A stretch of 44,265 bases of DNA from an uncultured Porphyromonadaceae bacterium (GTDB taxonomy: Bacteria; Bacteroidota; Bacteroidia; Bacteroidales; Muribaculaceae). This document shows, one piece after another, positions 25,914 through 34,867 of this stretch. The position numbers were made by a program, and so were the translations under genes. How positions within the stretch are numbered: position 1 is the stretch's first letter; every line of letters begins with the position of its first letter. Below the pieces are notes generated by a model. It worked only from the letters and a program-made list of their open reading frames with translations, was not told where the DNA came from and ran no database searches. The stretch spans positions 1 to 44,265 of the forward strand of contig CAMWXH010000001.1 in assembly GCA_947178165.1 (NCBI GenBank), written 5' to 3'.

Positions 25914-27074
25914 TCAGCAAGCAAAGATTATTTTGTGTATCCTTGGTTTGATTTTCAAGAGGGAATCCACCCCTAACACTGTCAGCACTATTGCTAACGA
26001 AATCAGGGCGACAATCGGAATCTCAGCCCATGCTCCGGCTTTTATTCCTGACACAAGCCAGGGAAGCTGAAGGTCTTTCATCATGCGGATAATGAAGTAG
26101 TGGAAGAGATAGATGGGAAGAGTGTTCTTGCCGATGAATTTCAGTAGTCGGCCTAAGGCGCCATTCCCGGTAAAGAAGCGTCGCAGATAAAAGAAGAGGG
26201 TGATGGAAAACAGTATTCCTGTGCATGCCGCTCCGTAAAATGCCCAGACGGGGACGCGGAAACGGGGCGTGAACCAGAACACAACAAGAGTCAGTGCCAG
26301 GACTGCTATCCCGACGATATTCCGGCTCAGGAATTTCCATAATTGACGATCGAATGCACGCGCGGCCGCGCCAAGATAGAAGAAAACCTGATAACGTATA
26401 AGGTGGGTCAGGCTGAAAAATTCACACACTGCCTGTATCCCTTTGGGGCTCTTTGCTGTTACTGCCCCTGAATAGAACCATTCAATCAGTGCGCAGAGGC
26501 CGGCTATCCCTAAGAAAACGAAGCCTTGAATATTTCTTGACACTTTCCGGCTCGATAACAGGTAATTAATTAACGCGAAAAGGCAGAACACCTCTACAAG
26601 GACGAATGTGAACCAGTAGCCCGATTTAAATTCGCTGATGCCGTTAACGGAAAATTTCTTGAACAGCTCATTAAGGAATTCCCCGAAATTCAGATAATTG
26701 CCATAATAAGTCACCTCGAAGATTATGAAGGAGGTGAATATTATGAAAGTAGGCAGCAATTGCTTATGCCACCGGTTTCCAAGGCGCTTCTTCAGTTTGT
26801 CGCGGTCATAGTTGAAAGAATAGGCGAAGAAACCGCTGATGAAGAAGAAAAGGGGCATGCGGAAAAGTTGCAAGGTCATTGCTGTGTAGGTGGTGACGTT
26901 AAGGCTCATAACCAAAACGTGCCAATAGACCACCAATATCATTGTGATTCCTCTCAGGCCGTCGATAAAGTCAAGGCGTCCGTCCGGATAGCCCGCTCCC
27001 CTTCCGGAATTTGGGAGAATAAGGAAGTCACGGAGAGAGGGTAAGTAATTTCTGATGTTTAAAGTCATTTTCAT
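25914..27074 (-). CDS. Acyltransferase family 3 membrane protein
   Basis: A 386-residue polytopic membrane protein of the acyltransferase 3 family (OafA/WecH/NodX type), which typically O-acetylates surface or exported glycans. Residues about 33-60 show the signature start LDFIDGLRGITMILVVYWHV with the conserved Arg and, further on, His. About ten membrane segments follow, with GKNTLPIYLFHYFIIRM near the end. M1 and M3 are both possible starts. The downstream glycosyltransferase suggests polysaccharide modification; the true acceptor is unknown. It diverges from purF across a 126-base gap. Confidence 0.88.
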   Translation of the reverse strand: MKMTLNIRNYLPSLRDFLILPNSGRGAGYPDGRLDFIDGLRGITMILVVYWHVLVMSLNVTTYTAMTLQLFRMPLFFFISGFFAYSFNYDRDKLKKRLGNRWHKQLLPTFIIFTSFIIFEVTYYGNYLNFGEFLNELFKKFSVNGISEFKSGYWFTFVLVEVFCLFALINYLLSSRKVSRNIQGFVFLGIAGLCALIEWFYSGAVTAKSPKGIQAVCEFFSLTHLIRYQVFFYLGAAARAFDRQLWKFLSRNIVGIAVLALTLVVFWFTPRFRVPVWAFYGAACTGILFSITLFFYLRRFFTGNGALGRLLKFIGKNTLPIYLFHYFIIRMMKDLQLPWLVSGIKAGAWAEIPIVALISLAIVLTVLGVDSLLKIKPRIHKIIFAC

Positions 27075-27150
27075 ATATGAGAAGAGTTAATGAGAATGCT
27101 CATCATATTGTAACGTGGACGGGCACCGTTTATTGTATCGTCTCTTTTTC

Positions 27151-27181
27151 TTGCATATTTTCATCCGTAATCGTAACTTTG
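27151..27181 (+). promoter_or_regulatory. Promoter of the rightward amidophosphoribosyltransferase gene
   Basis: TTG at 27151-27153, then a 20-base spacer, then TAACTTTG at 27174-27181, an exact TAnnTTTG -7 element. The predicted start of transcription is near 27186-27188, leaving a leader of only about 13-15 bases before the ATG at 27201 and no clear Shine-Dalgarno sequence. No PUR-box or riboswitch structure is visible in the gap. Confidence 0.55.
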
Positions 27182-27200
27182 CAGAAGATTTCAATTACTT

Positions 27201-29075
27201 ATGGAACTGATCAAGCACGAATGCGGAATAGCTATGATCCGCCTCCTCAAGCCTCTTTCCTATTATGAGGAGAAATATGGCACTGCGATGTATGGTCTTA
27301 ACAAGCTCTACCTCATTATGGAGAAGGAGCATAACCGCGGGCAGGAGGCGGCCGGTGTGGGAGCTGTCAAGCTCGATGCCTCCCCCGGACATGAATATAT
27401 CTTCCGTGAACGTGCGCAAGGTTCTGATGCAATACAGACCATATTTGCTTCGATCGGTTCGCAGATTGAAGAGGCCCGGCGAAGGGGGGAACCGATGGAG
27501 GATATTCCCTTTATCGGGGAGGTGTATATGGGACATCTTCGCTATAGCACCACCGGACGGTCGGGAATGAGCTATGTGCATCCTTTCATGCGGCGCAATA
27601 ACTGGTCGGCGCGCAATCTTCTTCTTTGTGGAAATTTCAATATGACCAATGTTGATGAGATTTTCGATCAGATCACAGCTGTTGGTCAGCATCCGCGGCT
27701 GTATGCCGACACTTTCCTTCTTCTTGAACAGCTCGGACATGCTCTCGACCGCGAGAACGAACGCCTTTTTGATATTCATAACTCGGCAGGACTGACGGGG
27801 CTGGAGCGTTCCGCTGCCATTGCGCGCGACCTGAATGTTTCCAATATCCTTCATCGCTGCGCCCCGACATGGGATGGCGGTTATGTGATCTGCGGAATTG
27901 TAGGAAATGGCGACCTCTGGGCTATGCGCGACCCCAACGGAATACGCCCTGCATTCTATTATCGTGACGAAGAGATTGTGGTTGTGGCCAGCGAACGCCC
28001 TGTGATTCAGACTGCGTTCGACCTTCAGGTTTCAGATGTAAAAGAGTTGCTTCCGGGTGAGGCGATTATAGTTGACCGCGACGGTTCGTCGCGAATAGAG
28101 CAGATTTTGCCTGCCGGTGAAAACAAGCGATGCTCTTTCGAGAGGATATATTTCTCCCGTGGGTCTGACAGGGATATATATAATGAGCGTAAGCAGTTGG
28201 GCAAGAATCTTGTGCCGCAGGTTTTGAAGGCTGTCAATAATGATATAGACAAGACGGTCATCTCTTTTATCCCCAACACTGCAGAGGTGGCATTCTATGG
28301 CCTCGTGGAAGGGATCGAGGAGAATCTTATCAAGAAAAAGATTGAGGAGATTCAAAGGCTCTCCTCAATTGGCGCCTTGACCGATGATAATATACGCGAT
28401 GTGCTTGCCCATAGGGTGCGCAAAGAGAAGGTGGCGATCAAGGATATTAAGTTGCGCACATTCATAGCCGAGGGTAACACCCGCAACGACTTGGCGGCGC
28501 ATGTATATGATATCACCTACGGTTCAATTAATCCCGGAGACAATCTGGTGGCGATTGACGACAGCATTGTGCGAGGCACCACGCTACGCGAATCCATTCT
28601 CCGCATTCTCGACCGCCTCTCACCGAGGAAGCTGATAATCGTTTCCTCGTCGCCTCAGGTCCGTTATCCCGACTGTTATGGCATCGATATGAGCCGAATG
28701 TCGGAGTTTATAGCCTTCAAGGCCGCTATCGAGCTTCTTAAGGAGCGTGGCATGAGCTATGTGATTGATTCCGTTTATCATAAATGCAAGGCTCAGGAGA
28801 ACCTGCCTAAAGAGGAATGCGTGAACTATGTCAAAGAGATATACGCCCCCTTCACAGATGAGGAGATAGCAGCCAAGATAGCCGACCTGTTGCGCCCTGA
28901 AGGAATTAAATCGGAGATAGAGATCGTGTATCAGACTGTAGAGAATATGCATAAAGCAATCCCCGACAATCCCGGCGACTGGTATTTCACCGGCGACTAC
29001 CCCACTCCCGGAGGCAACCGCCTCGTCTCCAAAGCCTTCATCAACTATTATGAAGGAAGGCACAATGCCCGATAG
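27201..29075 (+). CDS. purF: Amidophosphoribosyltransferase, long form (PurF-like)
   Basis: A 624-residue enzyme predicted to make 5-phosphoribosylamine from PRPP and glutamine, the first step of purine synthesis. An N-terminal nucleophile glutaminase domain begins at Cys8 (HECGIAMIRL), implying removal of a seven-residue propeptide, with EHNRGQEAAGVG and GHLRYSTTG following. The PRPP-binding loop is AIDDSIVRGTT (451-461). It is over 100 residues longer than E. coli PurF (505). Between PNTAEVAFYGL (from 358) and LRTFIAEGN an unusual charged segment (KKKIEEIQRLSS, AHRVRKEKVAIKD) replaces the usual short stretch. It is the only confident rightward gene, with its own promoter, and faces the purine cluster read from the opposite strand. 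A canonical shorter PurF elsewhere in the genome is possible. Confidence 0.87.
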   Translation: MELIKHECGIAMIRLLKPLSYYEEKYGTAMYGLNKLYLIMEKEHNRGQEAAGVGAVKLDASPGHEYIFRERAQGSDAIQTIFASIGSQIEEARRRGEPMEDIPFIGEVYMGHLRYSTTGRSGMSYVHPFMRRNNWSARNLLLCGNFNMTNVDEIFDQITAVGQHPRLYADTFLLLEQLGHALDRENERLFDIHNSAGLTGLERSAAIARDLNVSNILHRCAPTWDGGYVICGIVGNGDLWAMRDPNGIRPAFYYRDEEIVVVASERPVIQTAFDLQVSDVKELLPGEAIIVDRDGSSRIEQILPAGENKRCSFERIYFSRGSDRDIYNERKQLGKNLVPQVLKAVNNDIDKTVISFIPNTAEVAFYGLVEGIEENLIKKKIEEIQRLSSIGALTDDNIRDVLAHRVRKEKVAIKDIKLRTFIAEGNTRNDLAAHVYDITYGSINPGDNLVAIDDSIVRGTTLRESILRILDRLSPRKLIIVSSSPQVRYPDCYGIDMSRMSEFIAFKAAIELLKERGMSYVIDSVYHKCKAQENLPKEECVNYVKEIYAPFTDEEIAAKIADLLRPEGIKSEIEIVYQTVENMHKAIPDNPGDWYFTGDYPTPGGNRLVSKAFINYYEGRHNAR

Positions 29076-29100
29076 GACGAAACAACCGGGGTTGGAAGGA

Positions 29101-30081
29101 TTATAGTTTAGCGATTGTTTCGGCTAATTTATTCATTCTTAAACAAAGTTGGCGTGATAAGGGGGTCTTGGGTGGTTCTTTGAGGGATATGATGAGAAGA
29201 CGTCCGGAGGAGCAAAGCTCAAAGTCGTGGGCTGGCGGTTTGAATCGTTCGGGGAATGATTCGTGGGTTATAAGGATAATGCTGGCGTTTTTTTCCTCCG
29301 CTTTTCTGCGGATTTCCTTTTCTGCCTTTGATATGAAGGGGGAAACTATAATCGTTCCTTGTTCGGCGGCGAAAAGCCAAGATTCTTCCAATTTTGCCCG
29401 TTGCTCAGAAGAGAAACGGCGACTGATCATTACAGCTTCTTTGTCGGGGTTGCGTAAGAGAAATAGATTGCCGTATGCTTCATATTCCCTATTATCTATA
29501 ATGAGATTGCGTGTGCGTCTAAAGAAATGAGGGAACTGCTGGCGCATTGCAAGTCGATGAGGATTTTCACGGATATATGTGAAGAGAGTATCGAGATTTC
29601 TTTTTAAAAGAAGGGGTTTGTCGCAATAACCCGGAAGAAATATATCCTGAGCCTCCAACATTTTCTCTTGTGTTGATGGGAGAGTCTTGACATAGGTATC
29701 GGTTATCTTTTTAACAAGCTGGTCAATATAAAAGTCCAGATGTTGTTCCGACCATTCTTTTACACGTAGCAGGATATGAACATGATCCGGCATCACTATA
29801 AATTGATAAACCTGTATAATTGTGAAAATCTTTTGGATGCCTACAATTGATTTGGCAATGATTTTTCCTAATCCGGACTCCTCGATAAAGGCACAACCAT
29901 TATTGCCCGGAGCAATTCTTGCATCGCCTTTTACCACGCCGAAAGATATGCAATTTTCCTGTTTTTTCAGAATAATATGATAGATGAAAGGGGCGTGATA
30001 ATTATGCGCGAAAGCCCGTTGATGAAATCTGGGGAGAGCAAGCCCTTCGCTCTTTGAGTCTCTCATAATAGATATATTCAT
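29101..30081 (-). CDS. HUH/Y1 transposase-family protein (RAYT-like) with C-terminal Rossmann-like domain
   Basis: A 326-residue protein. Residues about 20-190 match the Y1 (IS200/REP-associated) tyrosine transposase fold. FHQRAFAHNYHAPFIYHIIL is the first strand region, MPDHVHILL (97-105) carries the HUH pair H100/H102, and FTYIRENPH gives the candidate catalytic Tyr169 in the Y-I-x-x-N-P setting typical of RAYTs. Such proteins nick single-stranded DNA at hairpins. Residues about 214-300 look like a separate alpha/beta domain (EAVMISRRFSSEQ, GTIIVSPFISKAEKEI, ASIILITHESFPERFKPP, SSGRLLIIS) in the order seen in DprA/SMF-type Rossmann folds, though without the usual SGGARGID motif. The gene converges on purF and has hairpin and repeat DNA on its upstream side. 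It seems intact. Mobility or a domesticated role cannot be told apart here. Confidence 0.75.
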   Translation of the reverse strand: MNISIMRDSKSEGLALPRFHQRAFAHNYHAPFIYHIILKKQENCISFGVVKGDARIAPGNNGCAFIEESGLGKIIAKSIVGIQKIFTIIQVYQFIVMPDHVHILLRVKEWSEQHLDFYIDQLVKKITDTYVKTLPSTQEKMLEAQDIFLPGYCDKPLLLKRNLDTLFTYIRENPHRLAMRQQFPHFFRRTRNLIIDNREYEAYGNLFLLRNPDKEAVMISRRFSSEQRAKLEESWLFAAEQGTIIVSPFISKAEKEIRRKAEEKNASIILITHESFPERFKPPAHDFELCSSGRLLIISLKEPPKTPLSRQLCLRMNKLAETIAKL

Positions 30082-30132
30082 TTATGCCTAAAGAAAAAAC
30101 AGTTAAAAACCCGCGAACACTTGGAACACCCG

Positions 30133-30232
30133 GAACACCCGGAGACAAACGGCATCCGCACACTCAGAGAGAAAGGGCACTCGAACACCCGGAGACAAAC
30201 GGCATCCGCACACCCAGAGAGAAGGGGCACTC
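30133..30232. repeat. 50-bp tandem duplication
   Basis: Two head-to-tail 50-base copies (30133-30182 and 30183-30232) differ at only two positions. Each contains GAACACCCGGAGACAAACGG and CAGAGAGAA. A degraded third copy (CCCAGAGAGAA, then CACCCAAAGACAAAC) continues to 30265 and merges with the left arm of the hairpin at 30252. The stretch lies just upstream of the HUH protein gene. Confidence 0.9.
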
Positions 30233-30251
30233 CTCTCCCAGAGAGAAATGA

Positions 30252-30313
30252 CACCCAAAGACAAACACAAGTTTAATGGAATTTCGAAATAGAATTATGT
30301 TTGTCTTTGGGTG
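30252..30313. repeat. Long imperfect palindrome (hairpin) beside the HUH protein gene
   Basis: A perfect 16-base inverted repeat, CACCCAAAGACAAACA (30252-30267) and its complement (30298-30313), encloses 30 bases. Inside, TAAT/ATTA (30274-30277 and 30294-30297) and the palindrome ATTTCGAAAT (30281-30290) extend the stem, leaving a six-base bulge (30268-30273). No run of T follows on either strand, so it is not a classical intrinsic terminator. It could still end purine operon transcripts, or be a substrate for the adjacent HUH protein (inference). Confidence 0.85.
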
Positions 30314-30338
30314 ATTCGGTCGTAGGAGCTAAATCTTT

Positions 30339-30478
30339 AAGGCTTGGTCTTCCTTCAGGGCTCAGTCTTACTTCAGAGCCTAATCTTCCTTCAGGGCTTG
30401 GCTTTCCTTGAAGGCTATCTTTCCTTCAGGGCTTGGCTTTCCTTTAAGGCTAACCTACCTTCAGGGCTCAGTTTTTAG
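30339..30478. repeat. Array of eight 17-18 bp imperfect direct repeats 3' of guaA
   Basis: Eight units of the form (C)AGGGCTTGGCTTTCCTT begin near 30339, 30356, 30374, 30392, 30410, 30427, 30445 and 30462. Units starting AAGGCT are 17 bases and those starting CAGGGCT are 18, so no single reading frame is kept and the array is unlikely to code. The joints (CCTTGAAGG, CCTTTAAGG) are small palindromes, so the transcript could form serial hairpins. It starts 18 bases past the guaA stop. Confidence 0.85.
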
Positions 30479-30496
30479 AAGTCTGGGCTAAGGTTT

Positions 30497-32023
30497 TTAC
30501 TCCCACTCGATTGTTGCTGGTGGCTTGGAGGAGATATCATAGACTACGCGGTTGATGCCGCGCACTTTGTTGATGATTTCGTTGCTGGTCTTGGCAAGGA
30601 ATTCGTAGGGGAGATGCACCCAGTCAGCGGTCATTCCGTCGGTGGAGATGACGGCCCTGAGGGCAACACAGCTTTCGTAGGTGCGTTCATCGCCCATCAC
30701 TCCTACGCTCTGCACTGGCAGGAGCATTACGCCGGCCTGCCATACCTGGTCGTAGAGGCCAGCCTCGCGAAGGCCGTTGATGAAGATGGCATCCGCTTCC
30801 TGAAGGATGCGGACTTTCTCAGGGGTGACTTCCCCAAGTATGCGGATTCCGAGACCCGGTCCGGGGAAGGGATGACGGCCCAGCAGGCGCGGATCCATAT
30901 CCATGGCTTTCCCGACACGGCGAACCTCATCCTTAAAGAGGAGTCGCAGCGGCTCCACAATCTTCAGGTTCATCTCTTTCGGCAGACCGCCTACGTTATG
31001 ATGACTCTTGATTGTGGCGGAAGGACCTTTTACTGAACAGCTTTCAATCACGTCGGGATAGATTGTGCCTTGGGCGAGCCATTTTGCATTCTCAATCTTC
31101 TTGGCTTCCGCGTTGAAAACCTCCACAAAATCGCGGCCTATAATCTTGCGCTTCTGTTCAGGGTCGGTCACGCCTTTCAGATCGTTGTAGAAACGCTCAG
31201 AGGCATCCACTCCAATAACGTTAAGGCCCATGTGCTTATAGGAATCCAGCACCTCTTCAAATTCGTTCTTGCGGAGCAGTCCGTTATTGACGAAGATGCA
31301 GGTGAGGCGGTCGCCTATCGCTTTGTGAAGTAGCATCGCCGCTACTGAAGAGTCAACACCTCCGGAGAGACCCAGAATAACTCTTTCATCTCCGATTTTC
31401 TCCTTAAGCTCTTCGACAGTTGTTTCGATGAATGAAGCCGGGCTCCAGGTGCCGGAGCAGCCGCAGATGCCGAGAACATAGTTAGCGAGGAGCTGTTTGC
31501 CGTCGGTGGAATGATACACTTCCGGATGGAACTGTATTCCCCAGGTCTGCTCCCCTTCGATATGATAGGCGGCATATTTTACATTTTCTGTAGAGCCTAT
31601 CACTTTATAGCTTTCCGGCACATTGGTGATTGTGTCGCCATGGCTCATCCATACCTGTGTTGGCGAAGGGAGGCCTTTCATGAGGGGATCATTAGGATCA
31701 ACCACTGTGAGCATAGCGCGACCATATTCTCTTGAAGGCGCTCCTTCTACATGGCCGCCGTAAGCATAGGCCAGATATTGGGCTCCGTAGCATACGCCGA
31801 GCAGGGGAAGTTTACCCTTGATATTGCTCAAATCGGGCACGGGTGCATCCTCATCGCGCACCGAAGAGGGAGAGCCCGATAGTATCACGCCCTTGGTGTC
31901 GGCGTCGATATCCGGAATCTTATTGAAGGGATGAATCTCGCAATACACGTTTAGCTCCCGCACGCGGCGTGCGATTAGCTGAGTGTATTGGGATCCGAAA
32001 TCTAATATTAATATCTTTTCCAT
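30497..32023 (-). CDS. guaA: GMP synthase (glutamine-hydrolysing)
   Basis: A 508-residue two-domain enzyme that aminates XMP to GMP using glutamine and ATP. The class I glutaminase domain has its nucleophile Cys78 in [10 protein letters not shown] and His166/Glu168 in [10 protein letters not shown]. The ATP pyrophosphatase loop is SGGVDSS (220-226). The C-terminal dimerisation domain ends in the typical [14 protein letters not shown]. It is the last gene of the purine cluster, 68 bases after guaB with an intervening hairpin, and is followed by a repeat array. Confidence 0.98.
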   Translation of the reverse strand: MEKILILDFGSQYTQLIARRVRELNVYCEIHPFNKIPDIDADTKGVILSGSPSSVRDEDAPVPDLSNIKGKLPLLGVCYGAQYLAYAYGGHVEGAPSREYGRAMLTVVDPNDPLMKGLPSPTQVWMSHGDTITNVPESYKVIGSTENVKYAAYHIEGEQTWGIQFHPEVYHSTDGKQLLANYVLGICGCSGTWSPASFIETTVEELKEKIGDERVILGLSGGVDSSVAAMLLHKAIGDRLTCIFVNNGLLRKNEFEEVLDSYKHMGLNVIGVDASERFYNDLKGVTDPEQKRKIIGRDFVEVFNAEAKKIENAKWLAQGTIYPDVIESCSVKGPSATIKSHHNVGGLPKEMNLKIVEPLRLLFKDEVRRVGKAMDMDPRLLGRHPFPGPGLGIRILGEVTPEKVRILQEADAIFINGLREAGLYDQVWQAGVMLLPVQSVGVMGDERTYESCVALRAVISTDGMTADWVHLPYEFLAKTSNEIINKVRGINRVVYDISSKPPATIEWE

Positions 32024-32048
32024 ATCTTTACTTAAAGTATTTAGCTGT

Positions 32049-32081
32049 GAGGTTATGAGCAGCGTTACTGCTTATAACCTC
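32049..32081 (-). promoter_or_regulatory. Intercistronic hairpin between guaB and guaA
   Basis: GAGGTTATGAGCAG (32049-32062) and CTGCTTATAACCTC (32068-32081) form a 14-base stem with one mismatch and a five-base loop, filling most of the guaB-guaA gap. There is no U tract after it in the direction of transcription. An mRNA-processing, stabilising or partial termination role is possible but unproven. Confidence 0.6.
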
Positions 32082-32091
32082 ATAACCTTCC

Positions 32092-33567
32092 TCAGGCTTC
32101 GCGTCTGGAATAGTTCGGAGCCTCCTTGGTGATTGTCACGTCGTGAGGATGGTTCTCAGTTACTCCGGCGGAAGTTATCTTTGTGAACTTGGCGTTGTGG
32201 AGGGCATCAATATCCTTGGCTCCGCAATATCCCATACCGGAGCGCAAGCCGCCGGTGAGCTGATATACTGTTTCGCTGAGCGTTCCCTTATAAGGCACAC
32301 GCGCCACAATCCCTTCCGGAACGAATTTGCTGGAATCCACCTTTTCACTCTGGAAATAGCGATCCTTGGAGCCGGCTTCCATAGCTTCTACAGAACCCAT
32401 GCCTCGGTAAGCCTTGAATTTACGTCCGTTATAGATGATTGTCTCGCCGGGAGATTCCTCCACGCCGGCAAACATTGAACCCATCATCACGCAGTCGCCA
32501 CCGGCTGCAAGTGCCTTTACCACATCGCCTGAGTAGCGGAGGCCGCCGTCGGCAATCACAGGGACGCCATAGCCGTGAGCCACTTTTGCCACCTCGAAGA
32601 TAGCGGAAAGCTGGGGCACGCCAACACCTGCCACGATACGGGTGGTGCATATTGAGCCGGGTCCGATACCTACCTTTACACCGTCTGCACCGGCTTCGAT
32701 TAGATGCTTTGCGGCTTCTCCTGTGGCAATGTTTCCTACAACTACATCAAGATTAGGATAAGCGGCCTTAACTTTTTTGAGTGTGTTGGCCACATTGGCT
32801 GAGTGTCCATGGGCTGTGTCGATCACAACAGCATCAACATCAGCTTCCACAAGAGCCTTCACACGGTCGAGGGTATCGCTTGTAACGCCTACGCCGGCGG
32901 CCACGCGGAGACGACCTTTGGAGTCCTTGCAGGCCATTGGATAATCCTGAACTTTGGTGATGTCGCGATAAGTGATGAGACCCAAGAGGTGGCCTTCATC
33001 ATCCACCACGGGAAGCTTCTCAATCTTGTTTTTGAGAAGAATGTTGGCGGCAGATGCGAGATCGGTGCGGTTGGTTGTGACGAGATTCTCTTTAGTCATC
33101 ACATTGTCGATGGCCAGATCCATGTCGGTCTGGAAGCGGAGGTCGCGGTTGGTCACGATGCCGATGAGCTTATTGTCTTCGTCAACCACAGGGATTCCGC
33201 CAATACGGTTGTCGTGCATAAGCTGAAGAGCCTCGCCCACTGTCTGGTCTTTTGAGATGGTGACAGGGTCATAAATCATGCCGCTTTCAGCTCTCTTAAC
33301 CTTTCTGACCTGAGCAGCCTGGTTGGCAATCGACATATTTTTATGGATCACGCCTATTCCGCCTTCACGGGCGATTGCAATTGCCAGTTCTGCTTCAGTC
33401 ACGGTATCCATTGCCGCCGATACGAAGGGGATGTTGAGGGGAATATTGCGTGAGAAACGCCCTGCGAGGTTCACCATATTGGGTGTGACCTCGGAATAGG
33501 CCGGGATTAGAAGTACGTCGTCGAAGGTGACACCCTCGAGCACGATTTTTTCATCTATGAATGACAT
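32092..33567 (-). CDS. guaB: Inosine-5'-monophosphate dehydrogenase
   Basis: A 491-residue enzyme that oxidises IMP to XMP with NAD, the committed step to guanine nucleotides. The catalytic TIM barrel is split by two CBS domains (about 96-145 and 156-205, [18 protein letters not shown] and [18 protein letters not shown]). The catalytic loop GPGSICTTR places the nucleophile at Cys307. The mobile flap has the usual YRGMGS region. It follows purA by seven bases. Confidence 0.98.
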   Translation of the reverse strand: MSFIDEKIVLEGVTFDDVLLIPAYSEVTPNMVNLAGRFSRNIPLNIPFVSAAMDTVTEAELAIAIAREGGIGVIHKNMSIANQAAQVRKVKRAESGMIYDPVTISKDQTVGEALQLMHDNRIGGIPVVDEDNKLIGIVTNRDLRFQTDMDLAIDNVMTKENLVTTNRTDLASAANILLKNKIEKLPVVDDEGHLLGLITYRDITKVQDYPMACKDSKGRLRVAAGVGVTSDTLDRVKALVEADVDAVVIDTAHGHSANVANTLKKVKAAYPNLDVVVGNIATGEAAKHLIEAGADGVKVGIGPGSICTTRIVAGVGVPQLSAIFEVAKVAHGYGVPVIADGGLRYSGDVVKALAAGGDCVMMGSMFAGVEESPGETIIYNGRKFKAYRGMGSVEAMEAGSKDRYFQSEKVDSSKFVPEGIVARVPYKGTLSETVYQLTGGLRSGMGYCGAKDIDALHNAKFTKITSAGVTENHPHDVTITKEAPNYSRREA

Positions 33568-33574
33568 CTCAGTA

Positions 33575-34867
33575 TCAGAATTGTTTTAGTTTTTCGTCTA
33601 TGATGATTGTTTGTTTACGGTCGGGACCAACTGAAATGATGCCAACCTTTACGCCGGTAAGCTCCTCGATCTTGCGCACGTATGCCTTTGCCGCTTCCGG
33701 CAGGGAGTCGAAGTCCTTGACATCGGAGATATCCTCTTTCCATCCCTCCAGCTCGATAAGCACAGGCTTGCAACGTGCCAGCTTTGATACTGTGGAGGGC
33801 GGGTAGTCGATAATCTTGCCATCGAGTTCATATCCGGTGCAGATGCACACCTTGTCAAGGCCTGACAGCACATCGAAGAGCATGAGTGCCCAGTTGTCTA
33901 TGCCGGCCAGGCGGCTTGTGTAACGTGCCACGACAGCATCGAACCAGCCGATGCGCCTTGGACGGCCGGTAACGGTTCCATATTCATGTCCGCGTTCGCG
34001 TATCTGGTGTGCGCGCTCGTCGAAGAGCTCCGTGGGGAATGCTCCCTCACCTACACGGGTGCAATACGCTTTTGCCACCCCAACAACATTATCTATCCAT
34101 TTTGGAGAGATGCCGGCTCCTACAGGCACAGAGGCCGAGGATGGGGTGGAGGAGGTGACGTAGGGATATGTGCCGTGGTCTATGCAGAGCATCATTCCCT
34201 GTGCGCCTTCGAAAAGAATCTTTGCATCGGTGTGAAGAGCTTTGTTGATGAGGTCGGAAGTGTCGCAGATGCGGGGTCCGAGCACTTTTGCTATCTCCAT
34301 ATAACGGTCATACACCTCCTGGAAATCATATTCCGGAAGGCCGAGGAGGCGGAGCTGTGGGTTCTTCACAGCCAATGCTCCCTTGAGACGCTCCGCAAAA
34401 TATTCGGGCTCGAGGAGGTCGCCCATGCGAAGGCCGTCGCGGCTATACTTGTCGCAATAGGCCGGGCCGATGCCGTTTTTAGTTGTTCCGATGAGGGCGT
34501 TCCCTTTAAGAGACTCGTACGCGCCATCAAGCTGAGAGTGCCAAGGCATAACCATCGCGGCACGGTCGGAAATGAAGAGCTGATAGTCTGTGATGCCCTG
34601 CTGGTGAAGCTTCTCGAGCTCGGTTATGACCGATTCCGGATTCACAACCATTCCGTTGGCCATCACATTCACTGTCTTGGGATTGAAAATGCCTGAAGGA
34701 ATAGAGCGCAGAGAATATTTGTGTCCGTCGAACACTACGGTGTGTCCGGCGTTGTTACCGCCCTGATACCTAACCACCATATCTGCACGGCAAGCGAAAT
34801 AATCAGTGATCTTTCCTTTACCTTCGTCTCCCCACTGGGAGCCGATCACTACTAATCTTTGTGACAT
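33575..34867 (-). CDS. purA: Adenylosuccinate synthetase
   Basis: A 430-residue GTP-dependent ligase joining IMP and aspartate to make adenylosuccinate. The N-terminal GTP loop VIGSQWGDEGKGKITDYFA, the signature GTTKNGIGPAYCDK and MLFDVLSGLD are present, and the length is typical. Its ATG overlaps the purB stop codon by one base (TGATG), placing the two genes that act one after the other in AMP synthesis in direct translational contact. Confidence 0.98.
   Translation of the reverse strand: MSQRLVVIGSQWGDEGKGKITDYFACRADMVVRYQGGNNAGHTVVFDGHKYSLRSIPSGIFNPKTVNVMANGMVVNPESVITELEKLHQQGITDYQLFISDRAAMVMPWHSQLDGAYESLKGNALIGTTKNGIGPAYCDKYSRDGLRMGDLLEPEYFAERLKGALAVKNPQLRLLGLPEYDFQEVYDRYMEIAKVLGPRICDTSDLINKALHTDAKILFEGAQGMMLCIDHGTYPYVTSSTPSSASVPVGAGISPKWIDNVVGVAKAYCTRVGEGAFPTELFDERAHQIRERGHEYGTVTGRPRRIGWFDAVVARYTSRLAGIDNWALMLFDVLSGLDKVCICTGYELDGKIIDYPPSTVSKLARCKPVLIELEGWKEDISDVKDFDSLPEAAKAYVRKIEELTGVKVGIISVGPDRKQTIIIDEKLKQF

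Noticed and set aside
30084-30251. A 55-codon rightward frame starting three bases from the HUH gene start
   Set aside because: It is made almost entirely of the 50-base tandem repeat, shows no recognisable protein features, and uses the two copies in different frames. Repeat DNA is the better reading.
33986-34696. 236-codon plus-strand frame opposite purA
   Set aside because: It is antisense to conserved purA motifs and has Cys/His/Val-rich composition typical of shadow frames.
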